64,000 nt of DNA from Casuarina equisetifolia (taxonomy: Eukaryota; Streptophyta; Magnoliopsida; Fagales; Casuarinaceae): assembly GCA_028551475.1 (NCBI GenBank), contig CM052354.1:13345001-13409000 (forward strand), given 5' to 3'. Below, in pieces: positions 35,691 to 47,540 of this stretch. The translations under genes were made by a program, and so were the position numbers. Every line of letters begins with the position of its first letter. Position 1 is the first letter of the stretch. The notes beneath the pieces are model-generated. The model ran no database searches. It was given only the letters and a program-made list of their open reading frames with translations, and had not been told where the DNA came from.

Positions 35691-36331
35691 CCGCGCGTAA
35701 TGGAGGCGCGTGATCTATGATTTGGCAGCACGCTGGTTAAATGATCATTAGACGGTTTATGAGCCTCAAGGATACGGTTAGGAGTCCAACCCAAAGCTGA
35801 TATGAGGAGTGGTTCATATCGACGACGGTGAAGTGGCACGTGAAGCAACATGTTACCTTGTGCGAGAATGAAATGAAAATTTTGCTTTTTATTGTTTCTA
35901 TAAAATTCGCAGGTGGAATGAATATTTGGTGTGTTGCTTAAACAGAAATATCGGTGTGGACAAATAGTTGGCTTGAATTCCATTTTTACTATAAATTTGT
36001 TTAAATGAGATAATGTATGTGAGTACATTGAAAGCCATTTTGTATGCATAAATTGAGTACCTATGTTGTAATATTAAAAAGAAAATTGTAATCTTACAAG
36101 AATTCCATTTCCCCATAGGAATTATCAAGAATTTAATCCCGTAAAATGCTAATCAACCATTTGCCAAAAGTACAAACCCTAACCTTACATTCTTTTTGTC
36201 ACACCAAGAAATAAAACCTAACAGATCGTTCTGGGACGAACTGCACGATGTGAATCAGCCTCAGTATTCTGCCAGCACCTTTTGATACCACGGCACTGTT
36301 TCTGACCAGTTTGTGCTGGGTTGGACGGTGT

Positions 36332-36748
36332 CTACGGGAGTGGCTTGGACGGTGGTGGACGCAGGCCCATAGAAACATCGTAGGCCTCTCGTCTCTTCTC
36401 ATCGCAGAGAAGCTCCAGCGCATTTTTGATGAGGCGAAATGCAGCAGGCGCCGCAGGAGAGTAGGAAAAGTCAGGATGAACGAACTTCACCAGCTGGCAA
36501 AAAGAGTCGGTGATGGTGTCTTCACTGAGAGATGCATCGGCCTTCAACTCGAGAAGCTCATAGTAATTAACCAGCCCAGACTTAGTCTTCTTTGTAGCCA
36601 CGTAAAGCATACGGTAGGCAGCAAGTGCTCTGTTGATCGCGGGAAAAAATGGATCTAGGGTTTTGGCCGAAAGCACAAGATCATAAGCCTCCTTTACTTT
36701 GCGATCGAGAAGTTTTTCCTTGGCGTAGTCGAGAAAGGCGCCCGTCAT
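36332..36748 (-). CDS. Short DnaJ-like (J-domain) protein, copy D2
   Basis: 138 residues from the ATG at 36748 (MTGAFLDYAKEKLLD); an upstream in-frame ATG at 36859 would give 175. It is collinear with D1 and keeps YYELLELKADASLSEDTI, KFVHPDFSYSP with the HPD motif, and AFRLIKNALELLCDEKRREA. It ends at the same TAG after PSKPLP. A 30-bp proline-rich repeat unit present downstream in D1 and D3 is missing here. The spread of changes leaves the frame open, so it may still be expressed. The E2F-like promoter block lies at 36905-36916. Function as Hsp70 co-chaperone is inferred from HPD only. Confidence 0.75.
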   Translation of the reverse strand: MTGAFLDYAKEKLLDRKVKEAYDLVLSAKTLDPFFPAINRALAAYRMLYVATKKTKSGLVNYYELLELKADASLSEDTITDSFCQLVKFVHPDFSYSPAAPAAFRLIKNALELLCDEKRREAYDVSMGLRPPPSKPLP

Positions 36749-36904
36749 GGCTGTAGTCGGATGAACGGAAGCGAGCGAGAACGAGAACGAGAACGAATCC
36801 GGAAGAGAGCGACTCTGATAGCGTGAGAACGGAGAGAATGGTATGTGAACTCGAAGCACGCGAATGATTGTCAGACGGTTTATAGGCCTCTATGAGTCGG
36901 TTAG

Positions 36905-36916
36905 TTTTGGCGGGAA
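36905..36916 (-). promoter_or_regulatory. E2F-like motif upstream of DnaJ copy D2
   Basis: TTTTGGCGGGAA (minus strand TTCCCGCCAAAA), 157 bp upstream of the D2 start codon, within the shared promoter block. Confidence 0.45.
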
Positions 36917-36919
36917 TTC

Positions 36920-37680
36920 TAAAAGCTAAAAAATGTCAAAACAATAGATAACAACCCGCTCAGTGGTTCAAAAATGGCCAACACCGTTGGCTTGTATTCC
37001 AAAAATGACCCTGTTACAAAATATTCTTGCTGTGGAATTGTTTTAGTGAGGTGATGCGTTTGAAGTTTACATTATTATTACACATAAATTATCAAAACAA
37101 ATTAACCGCATAAAACATTTGAAGAATCCTAGGACATTTACTGATGAATTCAATTCTATCGCAAAAATGATTATGACCTATTTTAAATAATAATTAATAC
37201 ACAACACTTTTTTTTTTCAAAGAAGCCGCCAAGTCATTAGTCCCCAATACAATAAATGTGCTAAGAACATTTAGAAAGGACAAGTTAGAAGGATTTACTT
37301 TCCCAAAAAAGTTTTTGAGTAGAACTTCTGTTATTAATTTTAATAATTTAGGCAGTCTTTACTGTCTAATTATTTAAAGTGTCCTTGTTCACAAGTACTT
37401 AAGACTTTTAAATTTAACACTCACCCCATTTTTGCTACCAAACTTAAAAAAAACATGATTAGACGAAAGATGTTAAACAAGAAAAGTTATTCCAAAATTC
37501 TACCACAACATTACGAAAGAATCACATGGACAAATTGTCATGTGGGAAGGCCTCAAAAGTATAATTTCCAATATTCTTAAGAATGATATTGAAATCCAAA
37601 TTTGAACAATTAAGCCAGAAAACTTGTGGATGAAGAAATATTCCAAATTGTATGAGAAGATGAAAGAAGTGACATTATTA
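36920..37680. repeat. DnaJ upstream intergenic block, copy 1
   Basis: Non-coding sequence that recurs at 54620-55370 almost unchanged and, more diverged, at 52660-52920 and 59030-60240. Markers are CAATAGATAACAACCC, GGCTTGTATTCCAAAAATGA and CCAAACTTAAAAAAAACATG. Confidence 0.7.
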
Positions 37681-37689
37681 CATTCAGTT

Positions 37690-38025
37690 ATAGACCTTTA
37701 GAGCAGGGGGTACATACCGAGATAAACCAACCGTAGTACTACGTTTAATACAGAACTACTTTGCAGACACGTCATAGGCCCTCGAGGTAGGAGAAGAATA
37801 CATCGGGAACTGAGAGTTCATCATAGGCCGTGATGATCCTCGACCTATGGTGCAGGTTTGAATTGAGGCATGGAACCTCACCTCAATATCCTTTCCCTTC
37901 AGCAATGTTAGAGACTCCATTCACCATCTGATGCACCCTGTTGGTTCCTTCATGGCCGACAATCTGATCATATGAGGAAACGACTGTATGGATATGAGGG
38001 AATGGCAAGAACACGCCATCATGTT
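37690..38025 (-). pseudogene. FAS1 C-terminal tail remnant
   Basis: Sequence equivalent to the last coding part of the FAS1 gene (compare 27755-28090), including the TTTGCAGACACGTCATAGGC stretch. It has small deletions and no open frame. It repeats at 55375-55725 next to the third DnaJ copy. Confidence 0.65.
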
Positions 38026-38740
38026 TTTTAGGCTTTTGAAGTTTAAAGTTAGATTTGTTTATGTGAGATGATGCTTTTGAAGTTTATAGTATTTCTACAA
38101 ATAAAATATAAAATAAATTAATCACATAAAATATTTGTAGAATTTACATACCTCACCCTACTTTCATTATCATTTTTTTTAAAAAAAAAGTATTCTTTCA
38201 CATTGTTTTATATATAATATTTTTGAAATTTAATTTTAAACAATTACTACAATTACTAACTTCCACTGCATATTTATATCCAAGTAAAGAAAGTCCTAGT
38301 TAAAATCAAAACATAGAATGAGTATGTAATACATACTACAATAATTTAGGGAATTATAGGTCTACCTTGAGACTTCAGAAGAATATATTGAGAGTGAGTG
38401 TACATTATAGCACATGGCATTCCTCAACCCCTACCCTGAATTTGGAGTGAGGCATCAGAATCTTTCCTTAACTACATTCATGTTCTGGATGCTGACAAGC
38501 TTGCCATATTTAACAAGATTTTAAATAAAATTTGGACCTTCCCTCAAAGGTTTCCACGTCAACTTTCGCCCAGCCAACCTCTGCGTCTCTTGAGGGATGC
38601 TGCCTTTTCAAATACAGCGTCACTCGATCTTATCGAACCCTAGAGAGACTTTTTTTAGATTTAAAATTTAAACTCCTATTAAATCCCAATCCCAATTGGA
38701 CTGGGTTTTGGATTATCCACCGCCTTTGACATCCCCTAGC
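38026..38740. other. Upstream region of the B3 gene (copy II)
   Basis: AT-rich. The part 38130-38458 recurs at 56240-56550, where it is fused directly to B3 coding sequence. In that copy the section from 38459 to the first codons of B3 has been deleted. Confidence 0.5.
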
Positions 38741-38750
38741 TATATAAATA
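38741..38750 (+). promoter_or_regulatory. TATA box of B3 gene copy II
   Basis: TATATAAATA, 72 bp before the in-frame ATG at 38822. It is the only B3 copy in the window that keeps its own promoter and start. Confidence 0.65.
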
Positions 38751-38821
38751 GCTATTTTGTGCCATTGATATTTCATGTTCTTGCAATACGAAGAGTGAAT
38801 TAGAGAGCACCAAAAGAGGAT

Positions 38822-38902
38822 ATGGACTTGAAGCTTGAAGATTTTCAGTGTCTGCACATTCTAGGTACTTGTCCCATGGATTTTTTGGTAGCCATCTATA
38901 AT
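38822..38902 (+). pseudogene. B3-domain (DUF313-type) gene copy II, segment 1 of 3
   Basis: The first 27 codons (MDLKLEDFQ... then MDFLVAIYN). A second in-frame ATG lies at 38876. Exactly after codon 27 the first Copia element is inserted. The frame continues after the target duplication at 45207 with VVAKKYEEEKYRKS, and again after the second element at 50718. The three segments total 1029 bp: 342 codons plus stop, all open. DUF313-type B3 proteins are plant nuclear DNA-binding proteins, mostly uncharacterised (for example the At2g31720 group). As it stands the gene is split by 11 kb of retrotransposon, so a full protein is not expected unless the elements are spliced out. Confidence 0.85.
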
Positions 38903-39682
38903 AGAAGAAGGTAGAGTAATTTTGTAGAAGAGAAGTTTAAATTGTCACGTAAGCCAACCCAAGATGACTACAAAAGTACTAGAATTATATAACTGACGTG
39001 AACGTTAACACAGAAAACAGACTTCAGGTTTACAAGATTGAACTCATGCAGCGCATTCTCTCTTTTGCATGGAGGCCACAACCTCTTTTATAGCTAGAGT
39101 TCAAGCACAAAATATTACAAACCATTATAAAATATTATAAAGCCAAAAGGATAGTTTCTTCTTTCAAGATAAAGGCACATGAAGGTCATCATGAGTCCAT
39201 CCCTTATCTTTTTATCTCTTGATCAGTTCATTACTCTTTTCAACGTAGCCATCATGAGCACCAGGTTTGTTTACACAACTCAATATCTGCGCCTCAGATA
39301 TTGTTATCCTTCTCGAGTATCTTCATCATATTGTGAGTGACTTAGGCCAGCGTTGTCATAACGGTTTCCAAGGAGAATAGGTGGAGATGATATCCATCTA
39401 GGTTCATCAATGTATGGGAGAGGTGGAGAAGTCATCGGTTCCATTTTGAGTCTACCAGTGATGTCAGCTAAGGCTTGGTTAGAGCTACTTCCCACGTGTT
39501 GGTACGACCTGCGTGGAATATAATCTAATGTAGGGGCAGGTAAGTTCAGATCAAGAAAGTTACCTGGTGAAGCTTTGCATGCATGAGATGGGCTAGCGTC
39601 TATATGCAAGGCATGCTAGACATAGGCTATGTGTGCTCTGTAATGAGGAGGATTGATCTGAGATGGGGCAACATCATTAACA
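38903..39682 (-). repeat. 3' LTR of Copia-1
   Basis: Same length as the partner at 44422-45201 and very similar, which suggests a fairly recent insertion. On the element strand it starts TGTTAATGATG and ends CTTCTTCT, not the usual CA. Confidence 0.88.
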
Positions 39683-40446
39683 GGCCCCCACAAGCTTGGC
39701 ATGGGTACCAGGCTAAGCTTAGCACAAAGTCCTTCAAATGGTTGACAAGGCAAGGCTTTAGTAAACATGTTGGCAAGCTGATTAGAGGAGCGAACATAGG
39801 TAGTGATGAGAGTCCCTTGTGCCATTTTTTCCCGAACGAAATGATAAGCTACCTCAAAATGTTTGGAACAATTGTGAAAGGTAGGTTTAGTGGAAAGATG
39901 GAGTGCTGGAAGACTTTCAGAGTGTAGAATGGTAGGAGTAAAGACGTTAAAGTTTAGGTGACGCAATAAGTGGAGGATCCAAGTTATTTCTACAGCACCA
40001 ACAACCAGCGCCTTGTATTCAGCTTCGGCTGAAGAAAGAGAAATAGCATTTTGTTTCTTGGATGACCAAGAAACTAAATTGGTACCGATGAATATGTAGA
40101 AAGCTCCTGTAGAGCGACGATCTTGGCTAGAACCAACCCAATCTGCATCACTGAAACCATATAAATTGGTGGGGCTATGATGATAAAACCGAAGGCCAAG
40201 TGTGGCAGTTCCTTAAAGATACCAAAGGATACGTTTTAGTTGATGGTAATGTTGGATCTTTGGGTTTGCCATTTTTTGACATAAAGTATTTACAGCATAA
40301 CTAATATCCGGTCGTGTAAGGGTCACATACTGTAATGCTCCTAGAATGCTTCGAAAACATGTGGGATCACCATAGGGATCATCGCCATTTGTAATCAGGT
40401 TGCACTTAACACCTATAGGAGTCTGCATAGGTTGGTAGTGGACCAT
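39616..40446 (-). pseudogene. Copia-1 RT end and RNase H remnant
   Basis: The frame 40213-40446 gives SILGALQYVTLTRPDISYAV, the conserved post-RT motif. The last frame (39616-39966) ends the RNase H with FVREKMAQGTLITTYVRSSN and LANMFTKALP, running into the 3' LTR. The middle (about 39970-40210) is readable as RNase H only in other frames. Confidence 0.8.
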
Positions 40447-40479
40447 GTCGGCACAAAAGAGAATATCATATATGTATTG

Positions 40480-42000
40480 TTATTGAGATAAAACAAGCCC
40501 AGTGCTATCTCGCATGGCTTGTATGCCAAGAAAAAAGTGCAAGGGTCCAAGATCTTTGGTTGGGAATTCTTTGCTAAGAACTTGAATAAAGCGCTTAACA
40601 TGGGACGGTGAGTTCCCAGTAACAATGATATCATCCATGTAAATGAGAACCCAGACGTGAAAACCATTATGTTGGTAAACATAAAGAGATGGATCATAAG
40701 GAGAACAAGAAAATCCAAAAGTTAAGAGAACTTCAGAGATTCGATCGTACCATGCACGTGGAGACTGTTTCAGTCCATAGATAGGCCGAGTGAGTTTGCA
40801 AACATGGTTGGGTCTGATGGGATTCCAATGGCCAGGTGGTTGAGCCATGACTATAGATTCAGTTAGCTTCCCATGCGAAAAGGCATTGTCCACGTCGCAT
40901 TGTCGGAGAACCCAACCTTGTGAGTAGGCCAAAGAAAGTACCACACGAATGGTGGTAGGATGAATGATGGGGCTGTAGGTTTCAAGAAAATCTATCCTGG
41001 ATTCTTGATGATAGCCTTTGGCTACTAAACGCGCTTTCAAGCGCTCTAAGGTCCCATCAAGATGAAATTTAGTTTTGAATACCCATTTTGAACCTACCAC
41101 ATTCATGAAGTAATGGTATGGGACTAAAGTCCACGTCTCATTATCATGTAGGGCTTGAAGCTCTGCTTCCATGGCTTGACGCCAACCAGGATGAGTGAGG
41201 GCTTGATGAATTATGGTGGGTACAGGTGGGGCAACACGGAGCGCTGACATTGCATATTTTGGGTTGGGTTTATGGATGTCGAATTTGCTTCGAGTGATGA
41301 TAGGTGAGAATGGTGGTATTGTGGAAGGTTCGGGATTATGCATAGGAAGAGTAGTGCTAGTCAAAGGTAAGGTTAAGCTTATGGGAAAAGGTGGAGATGT
41401 ATTTGGTAGGTAAGAAGATGATGAGGAAGAGTCTTTATAAGAGGTTGAGCACTCACAGGGCTCTCGGGTGATAAGAGGGTTGTCTGTGGCTATCTCTTGG
41501 ATGATAAGTGGGTCATGTCTATTTTCTAAGTGAGTCTGAGGTGATGCATGTGAAGGAGACGTGTCATGTAAAATATTTGGACGTGGAGTGGTTGCATGCA
41601 ATGAAAGGACATGGGGAACAAGAGGTGTTAAACTTGTAGATGGAGTTTGGTGCGGTGCTTGCCACGTGTCTTTAGGTGGTAAATGAAGGTTTTCACTCCA
41701 TGGGTCACGTGGTATACAATAAGATGTGGATTTGGTAGATAATGGAAAGCTTTCATTTTGTGGGACATATGGCATGCGAGGAGGTGTGGACTCACTTTGG
41801 TCGATGGATCGTGGCATGCATTGAGGACTCAAGTGGGTAGAGTTATCATGAAGAGGTGAGGCACTTGGATCAAGGAGTGGGGTACCGTGAGCTGGGTTTG
41901 GTGTTTCAAGATGGTTAGTGTGCAGGTTATTTGATGAAGGGTTGATATTTGGACAAGCATCGTTTAGTGATTGAGAATGGTCGGAAGACAAAGGTAGCAT
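40480..42000 (-). pseudogene. Copia-1 reverse transcriptase region
   Basis: An open frame of 506 codons. The first 230 or so residues are a low-complexity serine/proline/histidine-rich linker. Then follow GWRQAMEAELQALHDNETW, GSKWVFKTKF, LKARLVAKGYHQ, the DVDNAFSHGKL motif and YGLKQSPRAWYDRI. The active-site box is YMDDIIVTG, with both aspartates kept. This is the best preserved enzyme in the element, but it is cut off from integrase and RNase H by stops. Confidence 0.88.
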
Positions 42001-42300
42001 TGTAAAACCATGATGAGTGTCTTGAACTGTGGAATTATGCCTCCTTATTGGATGAAATGTGGCTATGTCATCATCTTGGGAAATACCTGCAAATGGAAAG
42101 ATGTTTTCTTTGAAAAGTACATGACGTGAGATAAAAATCTTTCCTATTTCAACATGAAAACATCTTTAACCTTTATGTTTGGAACTGTACCTAACAAAGA
42201 TACATGCCAATGATTTTGCCGATAACTTATCAATCATTGTTGCACTAAGACATGGGTAGCATCGACTTCCAAAAACTCTGAGTGTATTGTAACCTAGGAT

Positions 42301-43017
42301 TCAATGATGGAGCAATTCAAAGGGTGTTCTGTCCTGTAGTGAGGTACTTGGCAGTCGGTTTATAATATACACCACTGTCATAAAAGCTTTAGTCCAATAT
42401 TTCTGAGGCATTTTTGCTTGGAGTAGCATTAAACGTCCTAGTTCCACGACGTGTCGATGTTTTCTTTCAGCAATTCTATTTTGCTGTGGTGTATATGGGC
42501 AAGAGAATTGATAAATGATTCCTTTTTCTCTTATGAAATCCGCTAATATTTTTCCAGTATATTCTCTACCATTGTCTGAACTTAGAATTTTCAATTTGGA
42601 ATCAAATTGATGCTCTATCATTTTAATAAAATTCATGAATATTTCATAAAATTCTGATTTTCTTTTTAGGGGGAAGATCCAAGTAAACTGAGTAAATTCA
42701 TCAACCAAAATAGCATAGTACAAAAAGTTCTGACATGAGGGTACAGAAAAAGGTCCCCATAAGTCACTATGAACTATTTCAAAAGGTGATGTGGCTCTAT
42801 GAGCTAAGGAGGGGAATGGTAAACGATGACTTTTGCTGACCATGCATGTTGAACATCCTTCTAGTAGCTGGCCTTTTATTTGGATAGATCCTTGGGTTTT
42901 CAAAAGCTTCAAAAGATGAAAATTAAAGTGTCCCAGTCGTTGATGGCATGTTACTCCGTCAGTTATTTGTTGTTGATGGCAAGCAAAGTAAGCTTTTATC
43001 CTCTTGCTGGGAAGCAC
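42301..43017 (-). pseudogene. Copia-1 integrase region
   Basis: An open frame of 238 codons with the pre-integrase HQRLGHFNFHLL motif, a zinc-binding CSTC, and the catalytic D-D-E residues in HSDLWGPF, LSSDNGREY and QQNRIAERKHRH. A glycine usually found in QQNG is arginine here. Confidence 0.85.
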
Positions 43018-43056
43018 ATAGATGTCATTCCTTCTAAATCCTTTTAGCAGGATTTC

Positions 43057-43676
43057 CTAAGTGGTCAAGTCCTCTACCACAAAAGTATCTTTGTTAAAAA
43101 TAACAGAGCAAGGATAATCTACAGTAAGTCTAGAAATTGATAAAAGGTTTTGTTTAATCTTTGGAACAACCAGTATGGATTTAAGCTCAAGATGTTCATT
43201 AAGTTTAGCATCTCCAATGGAAGTTATTGGAAATAGTTTACCATTTCCAACTTGTATATTGTCATGACCTAAATATTTTGTGACACTAGTAAGTTTACCT
43301 GCTGTGTCCATAATATGAGTTGAAGCTCCAAAGTTTGCAACCCATTCTTCAGGGTTTGGTTCCTTAATTTGGAGAGCATTAGAGCTTGAGGAATGGTACC
43401 TCCTTGGAAAGTGTGATCAAATTGCTTCTAGCATTCTAGTGCGATATGTCCTCGTTTCTCACAAATCTGACACAATGGTATGTTACGTGGAGGGAAGATT
43501 GCTTGATTACCTACTACCTGTAGGTAATTCATTTGATGATTCCACTTTTGAATTTTGTGATGCCCCAGTTGTCTTATTCCCAAAGGCTGATGGATTAAAA
43601 CCTCTTCCTTGGGAAGAAAATTGTGAGCCTCTACCTTGAGAGTTAAAAAATGAGTTTCTACCACGGCCACCACCAC
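43057..43676 (-). pseudogene. Copia-1 zinc knuckle and protease region
   Basis: The knuckle reads CQICEKRGHIALEC near 43430. Downstream the protease start reads EEWVANFGASTHIM across 43300-43350, where the catalytic Asp-Ser-Gly is replaced by Asn-Phe-Gly. It then continues as NGKLFPITSIGDA and VVPKIKQNLLSISRL. Confidence 0.8.
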
Positions 43677-43773
43677 AAAGTCCTCATCCTCCTCGTTGAG
43701 CTATAAAGGCTACATTTTCATTCATAGATGTTTGTTTTGAATACCTGCTTTGTTGAGCTTCAAAGGATTATAG

Positions 43774-44373
43774 TTATGAAATAACTTCACTAAAGTCTGG
43801 AATTGGTGGTTTGAACATGGCAGTTTTAAAAGTATCATAACTTTCACCCAAATTTTCAAATAGCCGAAAAGTTTTAGCTAAGTCACTTAGAGGCTTACCG
43901 ATGGCACTTAGCTGATTTACAAGATTTTTAAATTCAGCTAAAAAGGTAGGTAATGTTTGACCTTCTCTTGATAGGTTATGAAGTTGTAAAAGTAGATCAA
44001 ACTCTCTTGTTACTGTTTTCTGAGCAAAATGATTTGCTAGAGCATTCCATACTTGAGCAGTTGTTTCTAGCTCAAAGATGTGTCCCATTGCTTCTTCAGA
44101 TAGCGTGCTAATGATCCAAGATTTTACCAAAGCATCGTTTTGGATCCAAGCATCATAATCAGGATTTGTTTCCTGTTTCTTGTCTGTTCCAACAGTTATA
44201 GTGACATCTGGACATGCCGTAGTACTTGTGATGAATCCAATGAGTTTTTGTGTTGAGAGTAATGACTTCATTTGTGTCATCCAAGCAAGATAATTTCCTT
44301 CTGACAACTTGATGGTGACAAAGTTACTGACATTGACAGAGTTCAGAAAAGGGAAGAATGTTCGCTGAGCCAT
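43774..44373 (-). pseudogene. Copia-1 gag (UBN2-type) region
   Basis: 199 codons from an ATG close to the primer site, with VTIKLSEGNYLAWMTQMKSL, then LSEEAMGHIFELETTAQVW and LLLQLHNLSREGQTLPTFL. These are the conserved blocks of Copia gag. It stops before the zinc knuckle. Confidence 0.85.
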
Positions 44374-44421
44374 GATTTGATCTTTGAGAGGATTTGGCAG
44401 GATGAACCTGCTTTGATACCA

Positions 44422-45201
44422 AGAAGAAGGTAGAGTAATTTTGTAGTAGAGAAGTTTAAACTGTCACGTAAGCCAACCCAAGATGACTACAAAAGTACTA
44501 GAATTATATAACTGACATGAATGTTAACACGGAAAACAGACTTTAAGTTTACAAGACTGAACTCATGTAGCGCATTCTCTCTTTTGCATGGAGGCCACGG
44601 CCTTTTTTATAGCTAGAGTTCAAGCACAAAATATTACAAACCATTATAAAATATTATAAAGCCAAAAGGATAGTTTCTTCTTTCAAGATAAAGGCACGTG
44701 AAGGTCATCATGAGTCCATCCCTTATCTCTTTATCTCTTGATCAGTTCATTACTCTTTTCAACGTAGCCATCATGAGCACCAGGTTTGTTTACACAACTC
44801 AATATCTGCGCCTCAGATATTGTTGTCCTTTTCGAGTATCTTCATCATATTGTGAGTGACTTGGGCCAACGTTGTCATAACGGTTTCCAAGGAGAACAGG
44901 TAGAGATGATATCCATCCAGGTTCATCAATGTATGGGAGAGGTGGAGGAGTCATCGGTTCCATTTTGAGTCTACCGGTGATGTCAGCTAAGGCTTGGTTA
45001 GAGTTACTTCCCACGTGTTGGTACAACCTGTGTGGAATATAATCTAATGTAGGGGCAAGTAAGTTCAGATCATGAAAGTTACCTGGTGAAGCTTTGCATG
45101 CATGAGATGGGCCAGCGTCTACATGCAAGGCATGCTGGACATAGGCTATGTGTGCTCCGTAGTGAGGAGGATTGATCCAAGATGGGGCAACATCATTAAC
45201 A
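44422..45201 (-). repeat. 5' LTR of Copia-1
   Basis: Partner of 38903-39682. Followed on the plus side by the target duplication copy GTAAT (45202-45206) and B3 coding sequence. Confidence 0.88.
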
Positions 45202-45868
45202 GTAATGTCGTTGCTAAGAAATATGAAGAGGAGAAATATAGGAAATCGCAACGGGAGAGAAGAGAATATGGCAAGGTTGGTGAGATTGATCCACCTGGTT
45301 TTTTATCCTCTAAGAGTAAAAGATTGATCAAGGAAAAGGCTTTGAAGAAACCCATAACTGATGGGTTGGATAGATCTAAGAAAGAGGGGTTTGATGGAGA
45401 AATTCTCTTAGGTTCTTCATCACAAACGCAGGGAAATGTTGGTTTGAAGCAAAGCCGTGGGAGCAGCGAGGATGATGTGAATCTCCTGAGCCAAAAGAAG
45501 TTTAAAGGCGGCAACGAAAAACACATTGTGAGTCTAAAGCTAGATGTCCGCACCCTTCCAAAGCCATTGCCAGAGTTGCCTGAAGAACTCCAAAATCATG
45601 TCAATGCACTGGGTGGAACAGAAGTGGGTATTGTAATACAAAAATGCCTCACCACCACTGACTTGAATACTACCCATTGTCGGTTGTCCATACCATTTGG
45701 CAAGATGGGGAAAGAATTCTTGAGAGAGGAAGAGAAGCTGTATCTCGCCAGACAAAATGCAATGGAAGTACACTTCTTAGAGCCCTCGCTCCAGGTAGAT
45801 AGGATGGTTTTAAAGTGGTGGGACATGGGCAAGAACTCAAGGAAGACAAGCTCCATGTTTGTGCTAAG
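45202..45868 (+). pseudogene. B3-domain gene copy II, segment 2 of 3
   Basis: It runs from the first target duplication to the second. It encodes KKYEEEKYRKSQRERREYGK, a basic, charged linker, then LPELPEELQNHVNALGG, and the first two thirds of the B3 domain: GIVIQKCLTTTDLNTTHCRL, SIPFGKMGKEFLREEEKLYL and WDMGKNSRKTSSM. At 45868 the second Copia element interrupts the FVLR motif two bases into a codon. Confidence 0.85.
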
Positions 45869-46274
45869 TGATACAACTTTAACACCAGTATAAAATCAAA
45901 TTAAGATATGACAAGAGACATAAACAAGAACTTGTAGGAGCAAAGTGGTTCTAATTTCATTCAAGACAACACCAACGGCTTAAAGACAAACTTTTACAAA
46001 ACCAAAGATAGCTCAACCACAGTTACAGATATGGACCTCACGGCTTCCATATATACTCTACATTACTACATTACAGACATCAAATCAGAAGACAAAAGAA
46101 GTAGGTTTATGTCCACATCACTATGAGACTCCACCATGACTTTTTTTTCACTAGGTATTACATATACCATGCTTTATTCCACTACTACATAAAAAAGCTA
46201 ATTATAAGTCATGGATGTACTGTGAGCCCTAGTCTCACTCCAACTAGATTCACGGTAACCCTGTCACTTTAACA
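45869..46274 (-). repeat. 3' LTR of Copia-2
   Basis: Direct repeat of 50292-50712. The partner has about 15 extra bases (around 50522, AATGATCAAAAGACAAAG), which accounts for the length difference. Confidence 0.9.
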
Positions 46275-46306
46275 CCTTTCCTTGACAGGGTTAGCCATAA
46301 CCCCAA

Positions 46307-47540
46307 TCAACTCCCTGAGAAATTCATGCTATGTTGGAGGCCACCTTTTGTGAAGATGTTTGCGTGCTGGATTTCACTTGGACAATATTCAAATTTTACT
46401 TCTTTGGCTTCAACCAATTTTTGAACATAATGGACTTTATTTCCAACATGTTTAGTCCTTGAGTGATGACTGGGATTCTTGGTCATTGCAATGGTAGACT
46501 TGTTGTCACTAAGGATGATAGTTTCATGATCTTGCAGGAACTCCATTTCCATAAGTACTTTTCTAAGCCATATTGCTTGACAAGTAGCAGTTGCAGCAGC
46601 CACATATTCAGCTTCGGCAATAGATAAGGAGATAGAACTTTGTTTCTTTGCACACCAAGAAAAAGATGTAGACCTTAAACTAAATACATACCCACTTATG
46701 CTTCGTGAGTCCTTAGCATTACCTCCCCAATCATTGTCAGCATACCCAACCAACTCAAAATTTTCAATTTTGTAGTAGAATATTCCAAAGTTCTTTATCT
46801 CTTTGAGATATCTCAGAATTCATTTTAATTTGCTATGATGCAACTTGGTAGGTTTCTGTATAAATCGAGATAATAGAGTGACTGCATACATTATATCTGG
46901 CCGAGTTGCTGTGAGATATAATAAACTCCCAATGAGGCTCCTATAAGCTTGTCCATTAGCCTTCCCAAAATGATCTTCAGCTATTGTTTTCTCCCCAACA
47001 ACTAATGGAGTATCCACAGGATTGCAATCAGCTAGATGATGTTTTATAAGTAAAGCTTTGGTGTACTTTGTTTGAAAGATGAAAATCCCTTTTTGTAGTT
47101 GGAATACCTCTAGTCCAAGAAAGAAACTCATGCAACCCAAATCATTCATCTCGAAAGCCTACATCATATCCATTTGAAATTCTGCCAACAACTTGGGATC
47201 ATTTCCTGTAAAGATTAAGTTATCCACGTACAGAGATACTAGTATAACAAAATGTGTTTTACAAACAAAGTTGGTTCACTAGCACTGCAAACAAAGCCAT
47301 GGTTGATAAAATAAGTACTTATCTTACTATACCAGGCCTTTGGAGCTTGTCTTAGACCATGCAGGGCCTTGTTCAACTTCAAGACTTTGTCTTCTGCTCC
47401 AGAAACTTCATATCCTTTAGGTTGTTCAACATACACCTTTTCTTGCAAATCACCATTCAAGAAAGTAGCCTTGACATTGAGTTGAGATACATGCCAACCA
47501 TGTTGAGCTGTAATAGTGAGCAACATCCTTATGGTCTCTA
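46307..47540 (-). pseudogene. Copia-2 reverse transcriptase and RNase H remnants
   Basis: RT parts: LNVKATFLNGDLQEKVYVEQ and LNKALHGLRQAPKAWYSKIS (47239-47526); after a frameshift, SLYVDNLIFTGN at about 47205-47240; then MNDLGCMSFFLGLEV and LIGSLLYLTATRPDIMYAV (46820-47149). RNase H: DNDWGGNAKDSRSISGYVF to KSTIAMTKNPSHHSRTKHVG (46307-46753). The YVDD box reads YVDN, so the RT active site is lost. Confidence 0.85.

Larger units (their letters stand above)
38903..45201 (-). mobile_element. Copia retrotransposon Copia-1, inserted in the B3 gene
   Basis: Two LTRs of equal length, 780 bp (38903-39682 and 44422-45201), flank a minus-strand interior. Flanks are ATAAT and GTAAT, a 4-of-5 target duplication inside the B3 codons. 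The primer site TGGTATCAAAGCAGG (plus 44407-44421) abuts the 5' LTR and a GTGGGGGCC purine tract abuts the 3' LTR. The order gag, zinc knuckle, protease, integrase, RT, RNase H is that of Copia. All domains are recognisable but stops and frameshifts break the polyprotein, and the protease DSG has become NFG, so this copy is no longer autonomous. Confidence 0.92.

Noticed and set aside
45146-45553. Minus-strand frame of 135 codons opposite B3 segment 2 (also 56613-56885)
   Set aside because: Antisense shadow of the B3 gene, composition explained by the sense strand.
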